A program made the position numbers and the translations under genes. 39,433 nt of DNA from Desulfothermus okinawensis JCM 13304 (lineage in GTDB: Bacteria > Desulfobacterota > Desulfovibrionia > Desulfovibrionales > Desulfothermaceae). Shown here one piece after another: positions 9,832 through 19,167 of the stretch (position 1 is the stretch's first letter; each line of letters begins with the position of its first letter). Location of the stretch: contig BBBM01000024.1 in assembly GCA_001311565.1 (NCBI GenBank), forward strand, positions 1-39,433, read 5' to 3'. The notes under the pieces were generated by a model. It saw only the letters and a program-made list of their open reading frames with translations. It was not told the origin of the DNA and searched no databases.

Positions 9832-11139
9832 ATGATCGTTAGACATAGAATATTTTGTCTTTGTTCTATTATATCATTGATTATATTTTTCTCTGGAATT
9901 GTGTCTGCTCAGGTAAATGTGGATCTTTTATACCAATTAAGCCTGAGGACAGAATATGACAGTAATTTAGACTTGACCCCAAATGATGAGGATTCAGATT
10001 GGGCATATATAATTAATCCTTCTGTATCCTTAGATGTATCTACAAAATTTACAAAAACAATGCTATCTTATTCTGCCTCTATTTTTAATTATGTTGAAAG
10101 AACGGAAGATAACTATATCTCTCATGATTTAAGCTTAAATTATTCAAATCATATCACTAAAAGACTAAAGTTTAATATGTATAATAAATTCAATGTAACT
10201 CAAGATTTGTATACAATAAATACTACAGGTGAAAGTAATGTATATAGTCCATCTGGCTATACATTGAGACGCGAGAGAAGATATCACTCAAATTACTCAG
10301 GGGGACTTAGGTTCAATTATCAATTTGGACGGCGAGATTTTTGTTATGTGGGGTATAATCATTATAGAAATTGGGAACAGGGTAAAGAGATTGAAGAAGC
10401 CACCCGATACAATCCTGTTGCAGGTATAGGTTTTGAAGTATGGGAGCATACAATTTTAAGTTTCGATGCCTCTTATATTAAAGGAGATTTTTATGGGGGC
10501 TCTGATGATTTTGATGAATTGATTGGAAGTGTAACACTCACCAAAGAGATAACTAAACATTTTTCTGTAAATGTAGCCTATTCCCACACATATATGGATT
10601 ATTCTGGAGATACTGAAGACTATCAGGTGTATTCCCCTTCCATAGGTATATTTTATGCTATTTCCAAGGACTCGAGTTTAGGGCTTAGTGCAGGATATTA
10701 TATGGAGGACAAGGAAAAGGGTGATGATGAAAAGGGTATCAATTTAGATGTTGATTTTAATAAAAAGTGGACAATAAAAAAGGGCAGTATTACCTTTTCC
10801 TATTCTAGCGGATATGAAGAGACCTATTTTGGGGGAGAAAACTTAGGTTTTACCATTTATCACGGTGGAAAATTATCTTTTTTATATGATTTTACAAGGC
10901 ACCTGTCCAATTCCGCCTATGTAGATTATCGCTACAATAAGTACACAGATCAGGATCCAGAGAGAAAAGATAATGTGATATCCTTTAATGACAATTTGAA
11001 TTATAAAGTGACAAAATGGATGGATGTTTCAGTCTCTTATACATATCGTCTCATGGATTCAAATATAGATGATAATGATTACAAAGACCACAGGGTAATG
11101 ATTTCAATTGTTTTACACGATTCAAAAAAAATTGATTAA
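9832..11139 (+). CDS. PEP-CTERM-locus outer-membrane beta-barrel protein
   Basis: This is one of the few uninterrupted genes (435 residues). A signal peptide ends near SGIVSAQ. The remainder alternates Tyr/Ser/Thr-rich strands of 9-12 residues with Asp/Asn turns (LSLRTEYDSNLDLTPNDED, KHFSVNVAYSHTYMDYSG, TFSYSSGYEETYFGG) and closes with amphipathic strands (VSVSYTYRLMD, HRVMISIVLH), as in outer-membrane barrels and the TIGR03016-type proteins of exosortase loci. It follows the export gene by nine bases with an AGGAG site. The likely role is the outer-membrane secretion pore. The last A run (11114-11121) may move the stop by a codon. Confidence 0.85.
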   Translation: MIVRHRIFCLCSIISLIIFFSGIVSAQVNVDLLYQLSLRTEYDSNLDLTPNDEDSDWAYIINPSVSLDVSTKFTKTMLSYSASIFNYVERTEDNYISHDLSLNYSNHITKRLKFNMYNKFNVTQDLYTINTTGESNVYSPSGYTLRRERRYHSNYSGGLRFNYQFGRRDFCYVGYNHYRNWEQGKEIEEATRYNPVAGIGFEVWEHTILSFDASYIKGDFYGGSDDFDELIGSVTLTKEITKHFSVNVAYSHTYMDYSGDTEDYQVYSPSIGIFYAISKDSSLGLSAGYYMEDKEKGDDEKGINLDVDFNKKWTIKKGSITFSYSSGYEETYFGGENLGFTIYHGGKLSFLYDFTRHLSNSAYVDYRYNKYTDQDPERKDNVISFNDNLNYKVTKWMDVSVSYTYRLMDSNIDDNDYKDHRVMISIVLHDSKKID

Positions 11140-11145
11140 GTAGAG

Positions 11146-11817
11146 ATGGAAAAGAGTTTTTTGTATAGAATAGGGATACTGTGCCTGGCCTTTATATTTA
11201 GCTATGTAGTGATTAATTTTTTTTAGCCATGTAAAGGCTGTTCCTTTAAAAATGCGCCTTAATAAATCTTTTCCCAGAAAGATCGATAATTGGGAAACTA
11301 TTGAAGATGAGCCAATGGATCCCAAGGTTGCGAAGATACTTATGGTAGATGATTATGTATGGAGAAAGTATAGAGATAAGGAAGGCAATATCCTCGATGT
11401 TTATGTGAGTTATTTCTCTTATGTTGACAGGATAAAGACCTACCATTCTCCTTTAAATTGCATGCCTGGTTCTGGTTGGGATATATATAAAGTGGAGTCT
11501 GTACCCATAGCATTGTCCAAACATAAAAGGGTCCATGTAAATAGCCTTTTTTTTAAAAAAGTTCAAGGGATATATATGCCCTATATTGGTATCAGTGTCG
11601 AGGAAGGATTATAGATTCTGAGGTGAAGGAGCGTATTTATAGGGTTATTGATTCAGTTTTTAAGAGAAAAACCAATGGTGCATTTGTCAGAATCATATCT
11701 TTGAGTAATGGGATAACTCAGGATAAATTAAACATATTTTGTGCAGACGTAATTAAAATCCTAGAAAAAAATATTGCCTTCATAGTCAGGACACAATATG
11801 AAGTTAACATCCAGTAA
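11146..11817 (+). CDS. EpsI-family exosortase-associated protein (separate from the exosortase)
   Basis: An N-terminal membrane anchor (LCLAFIFSYVVINFF) precedes a soluble domain with the EpsI signatures: IDNWET, DDYVWRKYRDKEGN, VYVSYFSYVDRIKTYHSP, CMPGSGWDI, and near the end YWYQCRGRI with FKRKTNGAFVRI. Frame breaks lie at the T run 11217-11224 and around 11547-11560 (T and A runs), after which the correct frame resumes at YWYQ. EpsI is often fused to the C-terminus of XrtA; here it is a separate gene upstream of it, with its last 20 bases overlapping the exosortase start. Function in the family is poorly defined; it is tied to exosortase action on the polymer or protein. Confidence 0.85.
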
Positions 11818-12645
11818 AATTTTGTCACCAAAAACCATTGGACTCACCTTTTTTTGTTTGCATATTTTTTTTTATTGTTTTATCCCTTGATTTTTAAATT
11901 AATAGATAGTTGGGAGGTAGATCCCAATTATTCCCATGGGTTTTTTTATTCCCTTTATATCTCTTTATTTTATTTACACAAAAAGGAAAGTCCTTAAATA
12001 TCTGGACATAACACCTTCAAATACAGGTCTTTGGGTAGTTGTGTTTGGACTCCTTCTCTTTATATTGTCATGGTTATCTTCCCTGGATTTTGCCCAGGGT
12101 ATTTCCATGTTGGTAGTTTTGTGGGGAAGTATTTTATTTTTATATGGAAAACAAGTAGCAAGATTGCTTACATTTCCCATTTGTTACCTAGTATTTATGA
12201 TTCCCCTTCCAGCCATTGTGTGGAATAGGCTGTCTGTTCCATTGTCTTTGGTTGCATCTTCTATCTCTGCAAAATTAATGGAATTAATGGGTCTAGTTGT
12301 GTACAGGGAAGGTAATATTATTACCCTTCCAAATATAACCCTGCAAGTTGTAGAAGCGTGCTCAGGGCTTAGGTCCTTAGTTACTATGATGGCACTTGGC
12401 GCTGCATTGGCGTATCTGTCAAATTTCGATTTAAAGAGAAAGATTATTTTGTTTTTTTTGTGCTATTCCCATTGCAATTATTGGCAATGTTATTAGACTA
12501 ACTGCAACAGGAGTGCTTTCTGAGGATTTTGGCGCTCAAATGGCTAGGGGTTTTATACATGAATTTTCTGGTTGGGTAGTGTTTATAGCAGGTTTTTTAC
12601 TCCTACTTTTAATACAACGCTTATTAGAAAAAAAAGATAGATTGA
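11798..12645 (+). CDS. xrtA: Exosortase A (integral-membrane cysteine transpeptidase-like protease)
   Basis: This polytopic protein of about 280 residues has the exosortase signatures: SHGFFIPFISLY in the first third, FMIPLPAIVWNRLSVPL in the middle, the catalytic Cys in VVEACSGLRSL, the Arg in IGNVIRLTATG and the His in FIHEFSGWVVF. The Cys/Arg/His triad is complete. It is inferred to cleave PEP-CTERM tails; a substrate gene lies at 17011. Frame breaks occur at the T run 11868-11876 and the T run 12452-12459. With one A fewer in the run at 12628-12635 the protein ends LEKKID and stops one base before the deacetylase ATG. Without that correction it would run to 12710 in a frame that antagonises the next gene, so I prefer the short end. 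Confidence 0.92.
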
Positions 12646-12646
12646 G

Positions 12647-13518
12647 ATGGAAAATAAATTCATTGCAATTACCGTTGATGTTGAGGATTGGTTTCAGGTG
12701 GAGAATTTAAGGAGAGCATGTCCAATAAGTAGTTGGGATAATATGAAACTTAGGGTTGAGAAAATGTAGATAAACTGTTGGGGTTGTTTGATGAACTTGG
12801 AATTAGGGCTACATTTTTTGTACTTGGGTGGGTTGCAGAGAGACTTCCTAATCTAATTAAGAAGATCTATGATAATGGACATGAAATAGCTAGCCATGGT
12901 TTTTGGCATAATCTTTGTTCAGAAGTAAGATTTTTCCAATTAAGGGAAGAATTATTAAGGTCAAAGGAATTATTGCAAGACATAACAGGGGTAAGGGTAT
13001 TAGGGTTTAGGGCTCCAAACTTTAGTATATGCAAAGATCTTTTGGCTTTACTAAAGGAACTAGGATATGTATATGACTCAAGCTACAACTCCTTTAGATT
13101 AAATTCCAGATACGGGGAATTGGGAAAAGATTTAATTCAAAGGGAGGTAGATGGGATTTTTCAACTCCATACTGGAATATTTGAGATACCCATATCAAAT
13201 TTTGATTTTAAAAATATAGTACTTCCTGCAGGAGGTGGGGCATATTTCAGGATTTATCCTTTGTTTGTATTTAAATTTTTAGTTAAAAATATATTAAAAC
13301 AAAAGGATGGTATGTGTTTTATATGCATCCATGGGAGATTGACCCTGGTCAACCAAGGTTAAGTCAACTTAGTTTAAATCATAAATTTAGGCATTATGTT
13401 AATTTAAATAGGACATTTAATGGTTTGAAAAAAAATGTGTTCTTATTTTAAGTCCAAAAAGGATGTAAAATTTGTTTCATGTTCAAAATTATTAAATAAA
13501 AAGGTTTATAATCCATAG
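12647..13518 (+). CDS. XrtA-associated polysaccharide deacetylase (DUF3473 type)
   Basis: The start MENKFIAITVDVEDWFQVE carries the NodB motif 1 Asp. Further motifs are ATFFVLGWVAERLPNL, the metal-binding HEIASHGFWH and the substrate motif RVLGFRAPNFS; the C-terminal YMHPWEIDPGQPR and FRHYVNLNR are diagnostic of the DUF3473 family in PEP-CTERM loci. It would remove N-acetyl groups from the polymer. Frame breaks: a missing A near 12764 (LRVEKNVDK restored), a missing T near 13320 (CFYMHPWEI restored) and one extra A at 13428-13435, after which the end reads FVSCSKLLNKKVYNP. The corrected length is about 290 residues. The start follows the exosortase stop by one base. Confidence 0.9.
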
Positions 13519-13528
13519 GAGCTTAAAA

Positions 13529-13931
13529 ATGAATTCACTATCAAATAAAGAAGTTATCAAAAGAGCCAGAGAAAGACGGAAATATCCAAGATTGCAGCCT
13601 AAAAGGAAGGTTTTTTCATCTCTAAAATATAATGGTGAATATATTGTTGGAAACGTAATAGACATAAGCAGAGGTGGACTCAGTTTTAAATATTTATTTA
13701 ACATGCACCAAATCTTTCTAAATGGCAATTCAGATACATATGAAGTAGAAATATTCAGCTGATAAAGATATTTTTATACAAGGGGTGAAGTGCAAGGTTG
13801 TTTATACAAGAATTTTACCCAATGGACCTGTTAGTTTTTTAAAGATAGTCAAATGTGGTCTTAAATTTAAGAGTTCTGATTATGAAATTGTCAAAAATAT
13901 AGACGAGTTAATATCAAAGACCATAAATTAA
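13529..13931 (+). CDS. Small PilZ-domain protein
   Basis: The sequence has the PilZ signatures RERRKYPRLQPKRKVF (RxxxR) and NVIDISRGGLSFKYL (D-x-S-x-x-G), which bind cyclic di-GMP in the family. It then runs on in the next frame (VKCKVVYTRILPN, IVKCGLKF) after a missing base near 13757. Corrected length is about 134 residues, a stand-alone PilZ protein. Position between the deacetylase and a glycosyltransferase (next ATG immediately after its stop) suggests it lets cyclic di-GMP control polymer synthesis. No membrane segment is visible. Confidence 0.8.
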
Positions 13932-15169
13932 ATGAAGATTTTGTACCTTGCCCATAGAATCCCGTATCCTCCAAATAAAGGAGACAAGATCAGGACATTT
14001 AATCAAATAAAGTATCTATCTAAAGAGAATGAATTATATATTGCTACTCTATGCGACACCAAAAATGATTTAATATACAAAAATTCAATAACAAAGTATT
14101 GTAGATCCTGTTTTTTTAGAATTTATTCCTCCTCAAAAAAAAGGTAGTTTCATTGCTTAAATCAATAAAAAATAGAAAACCAATCTCAGTTAATTATTTT
14201 TATTCTAAAAAAATTGCAACACCAAATCAACTCCCTTCTAAATAGAGAAAAATTTGACGTGGTTTTTTTTGTTTTTGTTCTGTAATGGCTGAATATATAT
14301 TTAGGGTCAAAGATTATTTAAAGAATAATCCATTACTTGTTATGGACTACTGTGATTTGGATTCCCATAAGTGGTATCAATATTCAAAAAACTCTATTTT
14401 CCCAAAAAAATTTAATATATAGATATGAAAGTAAGAGCTTGCTTGAGTATGAAAAAAAGAATAAATAAAAAAATTCCACATATCAATCTTTATTTCAAAG
14501 GTAGAAAAAGATTTATTTTTAGCAAGGTTTAATAAAGCAAAAAAATATTCATGTAATTCCAAATGGGGTTGATTATAATTTTTTTTGTTCCAAATAAAAA
14601 TAGGATAGACTTACTGCCTCAGGATATAAAAGATTTTATAAAAAAATAAAAAGATAATTATCTTTGTTGGAGCAATGGATTATAAGCCAAATATTGATGC
14701 AGTCTTATGGTTTATAAATTCTGTCTATAATGAAGTAAAAAAACAAAATAGAGATCTATGTTTTTGGTAGTTGGTAGAAATCCCAGTGATGAGATAATAA
14801 AATTTCACAAAAAAAATGACATATTTGTAACCGGTTTTGTTGACGATGTGAGGCCATATTATGATATTGCCCATATTGTGGTTGTCCCAATAATGATAGC
14901 AAGGGGAATACAAAACAAGGTGCTTGAGGCCATGGCCATGGAGAAAAGTGTTGTTTTGACCAATGAGGCCAATGAGGCATATGGGCAAAGGATAAGGTTC
15001 AGGTATTGGTTGCAAATAATAAAAGTGAATTTTTTTTAAGTCAATTTCTTACCTCTTATCTAATCCTAGTGATATATTGGGCAAAAGGGCCAGGTCTTAT
15101 GTTATAGATAATTTTTCCTGGGATTCACATCTAAATAAATTAACTGAGCTATTTAAATTTCAAAAATGA
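13932..15169 (+). CDS. PEP-CTERM/XrtA-type family 4/1 sugar transferase (Stp1-like)
   Basis: The start MKILYLAHRIPYPPNKGDKI is the hallmark of the Stp1-like glycosyltransferases of EpsH1/XrtA loci. Later blocks are VVFFVCSVMAEYI, NIHVIPNGVDYNFF, IIIFVGAMDYKPNIDAV, LCFLVVGRNPSDEIIKFHK, FVTGFVDDVRPYYDIAHI and the nucleotide-sugar region GIQNKVLEAMAMEKSVVL. Many A/T runs (14118, 14138, 14254, 14266, 14403, 14579, 14740, 15031) shift the frame, but each piece aligns in order. Corrected length is about 410 residues. It would transfer a sugar onto the lipid-linked EPS repeat in the cytoplasm. Confidence 0.85.
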
Positions 15170-15216
15170 AATATTTTTTTTAATTTATTCTATACTATCA
15201 GGTATCTAACAGTTAG

Positions 15217-15381
15217 TGTGATGTAAAACATTCAAGTAGCGAAAACAGATATTATGCATTAGGGGTCACAGCTTAGGGCGAAAACTTTTTGTGGTGTTTA
15301 CAGTTAGGAACAAAAAAAATAAGGATAATTTCAGCGAGAGATATGAGCAGAAAAGAAAGAAAAATTTTTGAGGAGTTATAA
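15217..15381 (+). pseudogene. brnT: BrnT-type toxin remnant (C-terminal part only)
   Basis: Read with one base restored near 15272, and one A removed from the run at 15312-15319, this gives DVKHSSSENRYYALGVTA, LGRKLFVVFTVRNKK and IRIISARDMSRKERKIFEEL, the C-terminal half of BrnT ribonuclease toxins. The N-terminal ~40 residues cannot be found in any frame between here and the glycosyltransferase stop at 15169, and a stop (TAG, 15214-15216) precedes the recognisable part. The stop overlaps the antitoxin start (TAATG), keeping the usual toxin-antitoxin gene order. I infer an inactivated toxin. Confidence 0.7.
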
Positions 15382-15678
15382 TGAAAAAAACAACTTCCTA
15401 AATTCAAGAACGAAGATGAAGAAAGGGAATTTTGGTCAATGAATGACTCTACTGACTATATAGACTGGGATAATGCAGAAGAATTGGTACTTCCGAATTT
15501 GAAACCTTCCTTAAAGACCATATCATTGCGTTTGCCCGAATACCTATTAGATGAACTGAAATTTTTAGCAAATAAGAAGGATGTCCCTTACCAATCTTTA
15601 CTCAAGATGTTTTTATCAGAAAGGGTTCAATTTGAATTAAAAAAAATGAGCTATGTTAGAGAAAATATTGAGGACTAG
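15381..15678 (+). CDS. brnA: BrnA/CopG-type antitoxin
   Basis: With one A removed from the run after the ATG, it reads MKKQLPKFKNEDEEREFWSM, then NDSTDYIDWDNAEEL, and a ribbon-helix-helix region (TISLRLPEYLLDELKFLANK, PYQSLLKMFLSERV). This is the usual build of CopG-like antitoxins paired with BrnT toxins, which bind their own promoter and neutralise the toxin. About 98 residues. GAGGAG at 15370-15375 is a suitable ribosome site. Since the toxin part is truncated, the antitoxin may now be an orphan regulator. Confidence 0.8.
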
Positions 15679-15747
15679 AGAAATTGTTATAAAGTAAGTC
15701 AGTAGGTAGTATAGAATATTTTGTGTTTTAATCAAAAAGGCTTTTTC

Positions 15748-16817
15748 ATGGAAATAAAAATAACTCAAGCAACAGATGAATATAGAGATAAGTGGGATAG
15801 GTTTGTCGTAAATCATCCCCATTCAAATGTGTATCAATTATACAACTGGAAAAAGGTGATAGAGGATACCTATTCCCATAAAGGATGTTATTTGATTGCA
15901 ATATCTAATAATTTTGAAATATTGGGTATCTTGCCAATTGTGAAAATAAATGCATATGGTTTGATAAAAAAAGTTCACATCAATTCCTTTTTTTTGATTT
16001 AGGTGGGGTATTGGCAAAGGATAGAGAAATTGAAAAGGCATTAATTGAGCATGTGCTCAAGTTAGCTAATAAAGAAAAAAATAAAGAGCGTAACCCTTCG
16101 CCAAGATGGTTTACTTGATTCATTTGAGTTAGTAGAAAGCAAAGCTTATCCTCATACCTTTGTAAAAAAAGGACAAGGTAAGGCTCGTCCTTGAGCTTGG
16201 GAAGACCTCTGATGATTTATTTAAGTCATTTAAGTCAAAGCTGCGCAGTCAAATAAGAAGGCCTATAAAAGAAGGATTAAAGGCTAAAGTTGGGGGATTA
16301 GAGCTAGTTGATGATTTTTACAAGGTCTTTTCATGGAATATGAGGTATTTGGGTTCCCCAGTCCATTCAAAAGAGATTATAAAAAAATAGTGTGAAATAT
16401 TTTGCATCACAGTGTAAAATATTTGCAGTTTATAAAGATGAAATACCTGTTGCCAGCAGTTTGATCTTAGGTTTTAAGGATACAGTGTACAACCCCTGGG
16501 CTTCTTCCTTAAGGGAATATAGTCGCCTAAGCCCCAATATGCTCCTTTACTGGGAAATGTTAAGATATGCATGTGATAATGGGTTTAAATATTTTGACTT
16601 TGGAAGATCTACTGTTGGCGAAGGGACATATAGGTTTAAAAAAACAGTGGGGGCAGAAGATAAAGGGTTATTTTGGTATACTTGGTCAAAAAGGGTGGTG
16701 AAACAAGGAATCAGTGAGTCTGAGATGAGAAATCTGCTTATTAAAGTATGGAGAAATATACCATTAACTATAACTGAGATATTGGGGCCATACTTGAGAA
16801 GGCATATAGAATTATAG
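15748..16817 (+). CDS. FemAB-like GNAT acyltransferase, XrtA/PEP-CTERM-associated
   Basis: The order of motifs matches the FemAB family of exosortase loci: DKWDRFVVNHPHSNVYQLYN at the start, FKSKLRSQIRRPIKEGLKAK in the middle, and YFDFGRSTVGEGTYRFKKTV with YNPWASSLREYSRLSPNML near the end. Such proteins transfer aminoacyl groups or similar to cell-surface acceptors; the substrate here is unknown. Frameshifts: T run at 15989-15996, A run at 16076-16083, A run at 16165-16171 and A run at 16382-16388. Corrected length is about 355 residues. It lies 69 bases after the antitoxin gene. Confidence 0.88.
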
Positions 16818-16860
16818 TTTATCAATTATCTTGTCTAGATATTTTGAAGATCTTAACTTT

Positions 16861-16879
16861 TTAGGTATATTATTTGCAT
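16861..16879 (+). promoter_or_regulatory. Sigma-54-like promoter upstream of the PEP-CTERM gene
   Basis: TTAGGTATATTATTTGCAT has GG (16864-16865) and GC (16876-16877) at the required ten-base spacing and a perfect TTTGCA -12 element; the -24 element is weaker (TAGGTA). It would start transcription near 16888, leaving about 120 bases before the PEP-CTERM ATG, a space that contains the small reading frame at 16916. With the element at 5448 it suggests shared control of polymer and sorted protein. Confidence 0.45.
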
Positions 16880-16915
16880 TTATTTTTATCTAGATGATAA
16901 AAGGAGTTAGTAATA

Positions 16916-16997
16916 ATGATAAAAAAAGATTGATAATTTTAAAAGAGATCCACCTTTTTTTATGACTAAGTTACAATTAAAAAAAATATTAAATTAA
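16916..16997 (+). CDS. Possible 26-residue leader ORF before the PEP-CTERM gene
   Basis: An ATG preceded by AAGGAG (16900-16905) opens a short frame that stops after six codons as written. If one A in the run 16920-16926 is surplus, it reads MIKKIDNFKRDPPFFMTKLQ followed by LKKILN and a stop. No homology is recognised. It might be a leader peptide or chance; the only support is the ribosome site and the position between promoter and gene. Confidence 0.25.
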
Positions 16998-17010
16998 CAG
17001 GGAGGAATGT

Positions 17011-17935
17011 ATGATAAAGAAGAAAATATTAAATGTTTTTTTTATTAATGGCGGTAGGGTGGTTTTTTTTAGGAGGAAGTGCTCAAGCTCTCTATCTTGA
17101 GCCGATGGCCTACAATAGTCTTTTTTTTTAGGGGAGTAGAAGTTTTTGATAAGGTGAATAGTACCACTCCCAATGACGAGGTTGCTCCAGGAGATCTTTT
17201 TTTGGGGTGTTATGACAGTAAATGATATACTTTATTCAAAAACAGACCCAACAGCTCAAACAGGGAGTAGTTTACCTTATAGTGAAATAAGTGCCTACTT
17301 TGTGCTTGAAGTGGACCAAGTTAAAGAGAATGATCCAAATGATGCTACTGATGATGTGATCATTTTTGGAGCACCTACTTACGATCCAAATCAAATTCTT
17401 GATGTGAGTACAGGTGAAGTGATTAGAGTATATGAAGATCCAACCCCAGATTTCGACAATACAAATGTTTCTACAGGAGTGGCATCAGCTACCAATGGAA
17501 CTGTTTTGTGGTCATTGGGATTTAATCCAAGTACGGATGGTGATAGTACAGGGGGATATTGGTATTCTTTAGCACCTATACAAATACCCAGCACCAACTC
17601 TAAAGTAGGCTCCACTTATGGTGGACTTAATTTTATAAAAAAATGCAGCCCTTAATACTCCTGGTGGAGAAATGTTTAAAGCTATAGATGATCCTAATGA
17701 AACTAATCCTGATGGAACTCCACGAGATGTTCTTGTAGAGTTCTTCCTAAATAGTGAAATCTCTAAAATAAATTCTCTTGGAGCGGTAGACTCTTCTGGT
17801 ACTAATAGGCTTTGGGAATTCGCTATTAACGACCCAGCTGTGCTCTATCCTCTACCAGAGCCAGCCACTATGTTGCTTTTAGGTTCAGGGTTAATAGGAA
17901 TAGTTGGTGTTGGTAGGAGAAAAATGAGAAAGTAA
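17011..17935 (+). CDS. PEP-CTERM sorting-domain protein (exosortase substrate)
   Basis: A strong GGAGG site (17001-17005) precedes the ATG. The signal peptide (MIKKKILNVFLLMAVGWFF and then GGSAQA) needs one T removed from the run at 17036. The mature part, about 270 residues, is Asp/Thr/Asn/Ser-rich and has almost no Cys (EVDQVKENDPNDATDD, SLGFNPSTDGDSTGGYWYS). The C-terminus is a textbook PEP-CTERM signal: PLPEPATMLLLGSGLIGI, a short hydrophobic stretch, and the basic end RRKMRK. Frame breaks: T runs at 17111-17119 and 17196-17202 and the A run at 17637-17643. It is expected to be exported and processed by the exosortase at 11798. The mature domain is not recognised. Confidence 0.92.
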
Positions 17936-17971
17936 AGTATAACTAACTTGAAGATTGAGTTTATTTGGTTT

Positions 17972-18002
17972 AAAAAGAGGGGCATAAAAACCCCTCTTTT
18001 TT
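17972..18002 (+). terminator. Rho-independent terminator after the PEP-CTERM gene
   Basis: AAAAAGAGGGG pairs with CCCCTCTTTTT around the loop CATAAAAA, and the stem runs straight into the T tract. It begins 37 bases after the PEP-CTERM stop. It is the clearest intrinsic terminator in the window, so the PEP-CTERM gene is probably a single transcript or the last gene of its unit. Confidence 0.9.
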
Positions 18003-18073
18003 ATTGTGATTCTAGATTTATGTTTAATGGAAATTAACAGAGTATAAAAAGTTGTTATAAAAAAGACAGACAT

Positions 18074-19021
18074 ATGAGTAATTGCGAATGTAATAGTAAT
18101 ATTAAGGTGATAATCTCCTTCATCATCCCCCACAAAGGTCGAGAGGGGCTGCTTGAAAAAAACTTTGGAAAGCATTCAATTTCAAGAGTTTGATTTGACA
18201 AAAATAGAAGTTATAATAGTGACGCAAAATAAAAAAATTATATTCAAATATAAGCAAATACCCATTTAAAATTCATATTCTCTATGAGTCAGAGGATAAA
18301 ACTATTTCATATCTGAGAAATAAGGGGGCGTCTGTTGCCAAGGGCATATATTTTGCTTTTTTAGATGCCGATGTTTTTTTTGTCCTCCAATTGGATCAAG
18401 GTAATGTTGGAAGAGATTGAAGCAAAAATTTGAAAATGGTCTGCGCCCCTCAGGTTGCAAGTGATAATCCTACAGATATTGAAAAAAATTCGGGTTGCTT
18501 TAAATAGTGTAAAGGCGGATAGATTTATTGATTTTACAGGTGGCTGGAATTTATTTCTAAGAAGAGAAGATTTTTTTTAGGTGTGGAGGCTTTCCTGAGG
18601 ATATAATTACATGTGAAGATTATTATTTTTGTGATAGGGTAAATAAATTGGGAAAGATGTACTGTACATCAAAGGCTTTCTTTATTCATTTAGGTGAAGA
18701 TAAAAATTATAAGGAACTTTTTAAAAAAAAGAAATATGGCGGGCAAAGGGGAATATAAGGTCAATTAAGGGAAGAAAAATAACATTGAAAGAGATTCCAA
18801 GTATAATAACTCCTATGTGGATATTAATTGGGTTTTTGTTGTGTATTATTGGATTGTTTATGAAAAAAAGGCTTCTTAGCTATGGGTTGTTTTTCCCTTT
18901 CTATATTGCCTATAGCTATATATTCTATAAGATTGGCCAGAATATCAAAGGATATTGCATTTGTGACTATATTAAAATTTTACTTTGTGTATTTTTTTGG
19001 CCAGGTCTTTGGGGACTGTGA
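18074..19021 (+). CDS. Family 2 glycosyltransferase with C-terminal membrane segments
   Basis: The N-terminus reads VIISFIIPHKGREGLLEKTL, then EVIIVTQN, YLRNKGASVAKG, YFAFLDADVFLSSNWIKVML (the DxD-like metal site), FTGGWNLFLRREDFF and GGFPEDIITCEDYYFCDRVN (the acceptor-side ED motif). The last 80 residues hold two or three hydrophobic segments (PMWILIGFLLCIIGLFM, LLSYGLFFPFYIAYSYIFY). Frame breaks: runs at 18157, 18232, 18373, 18426, 18482, 18573 and 18722. It is probably a membrane-bound sugar transferase of EPS synthesis. It begins 71 bases after the terminator. Confidence 0.8.
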
Positions 19022-19167
19022 AAGGGATATTAAGTTGACCCTTAGCTTAGAGTAAGATATAATAATTTTAGTTGGTTAAAAAAAATAATAGAGTTCTGTA
19101 GTTCCGGGCGTCTTAGGTGTAGTTGTAACAAATTAACTTTACTGAATCTTTTGGGAGTCATCACTTT

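Noticed and set aside
12513-12710. Separate 65-residue membrane protein
   Set aside because: It is the exosortase C-terminus containing its catalytic His; the last 20 residues come from an uncorrected A run.
14725-15015. Minus-strand ORFs rich in His/Pro (MPHWPHWS)
   Set aside because: Antisense of the glycosyltransferase; no ribosome site, no homology.
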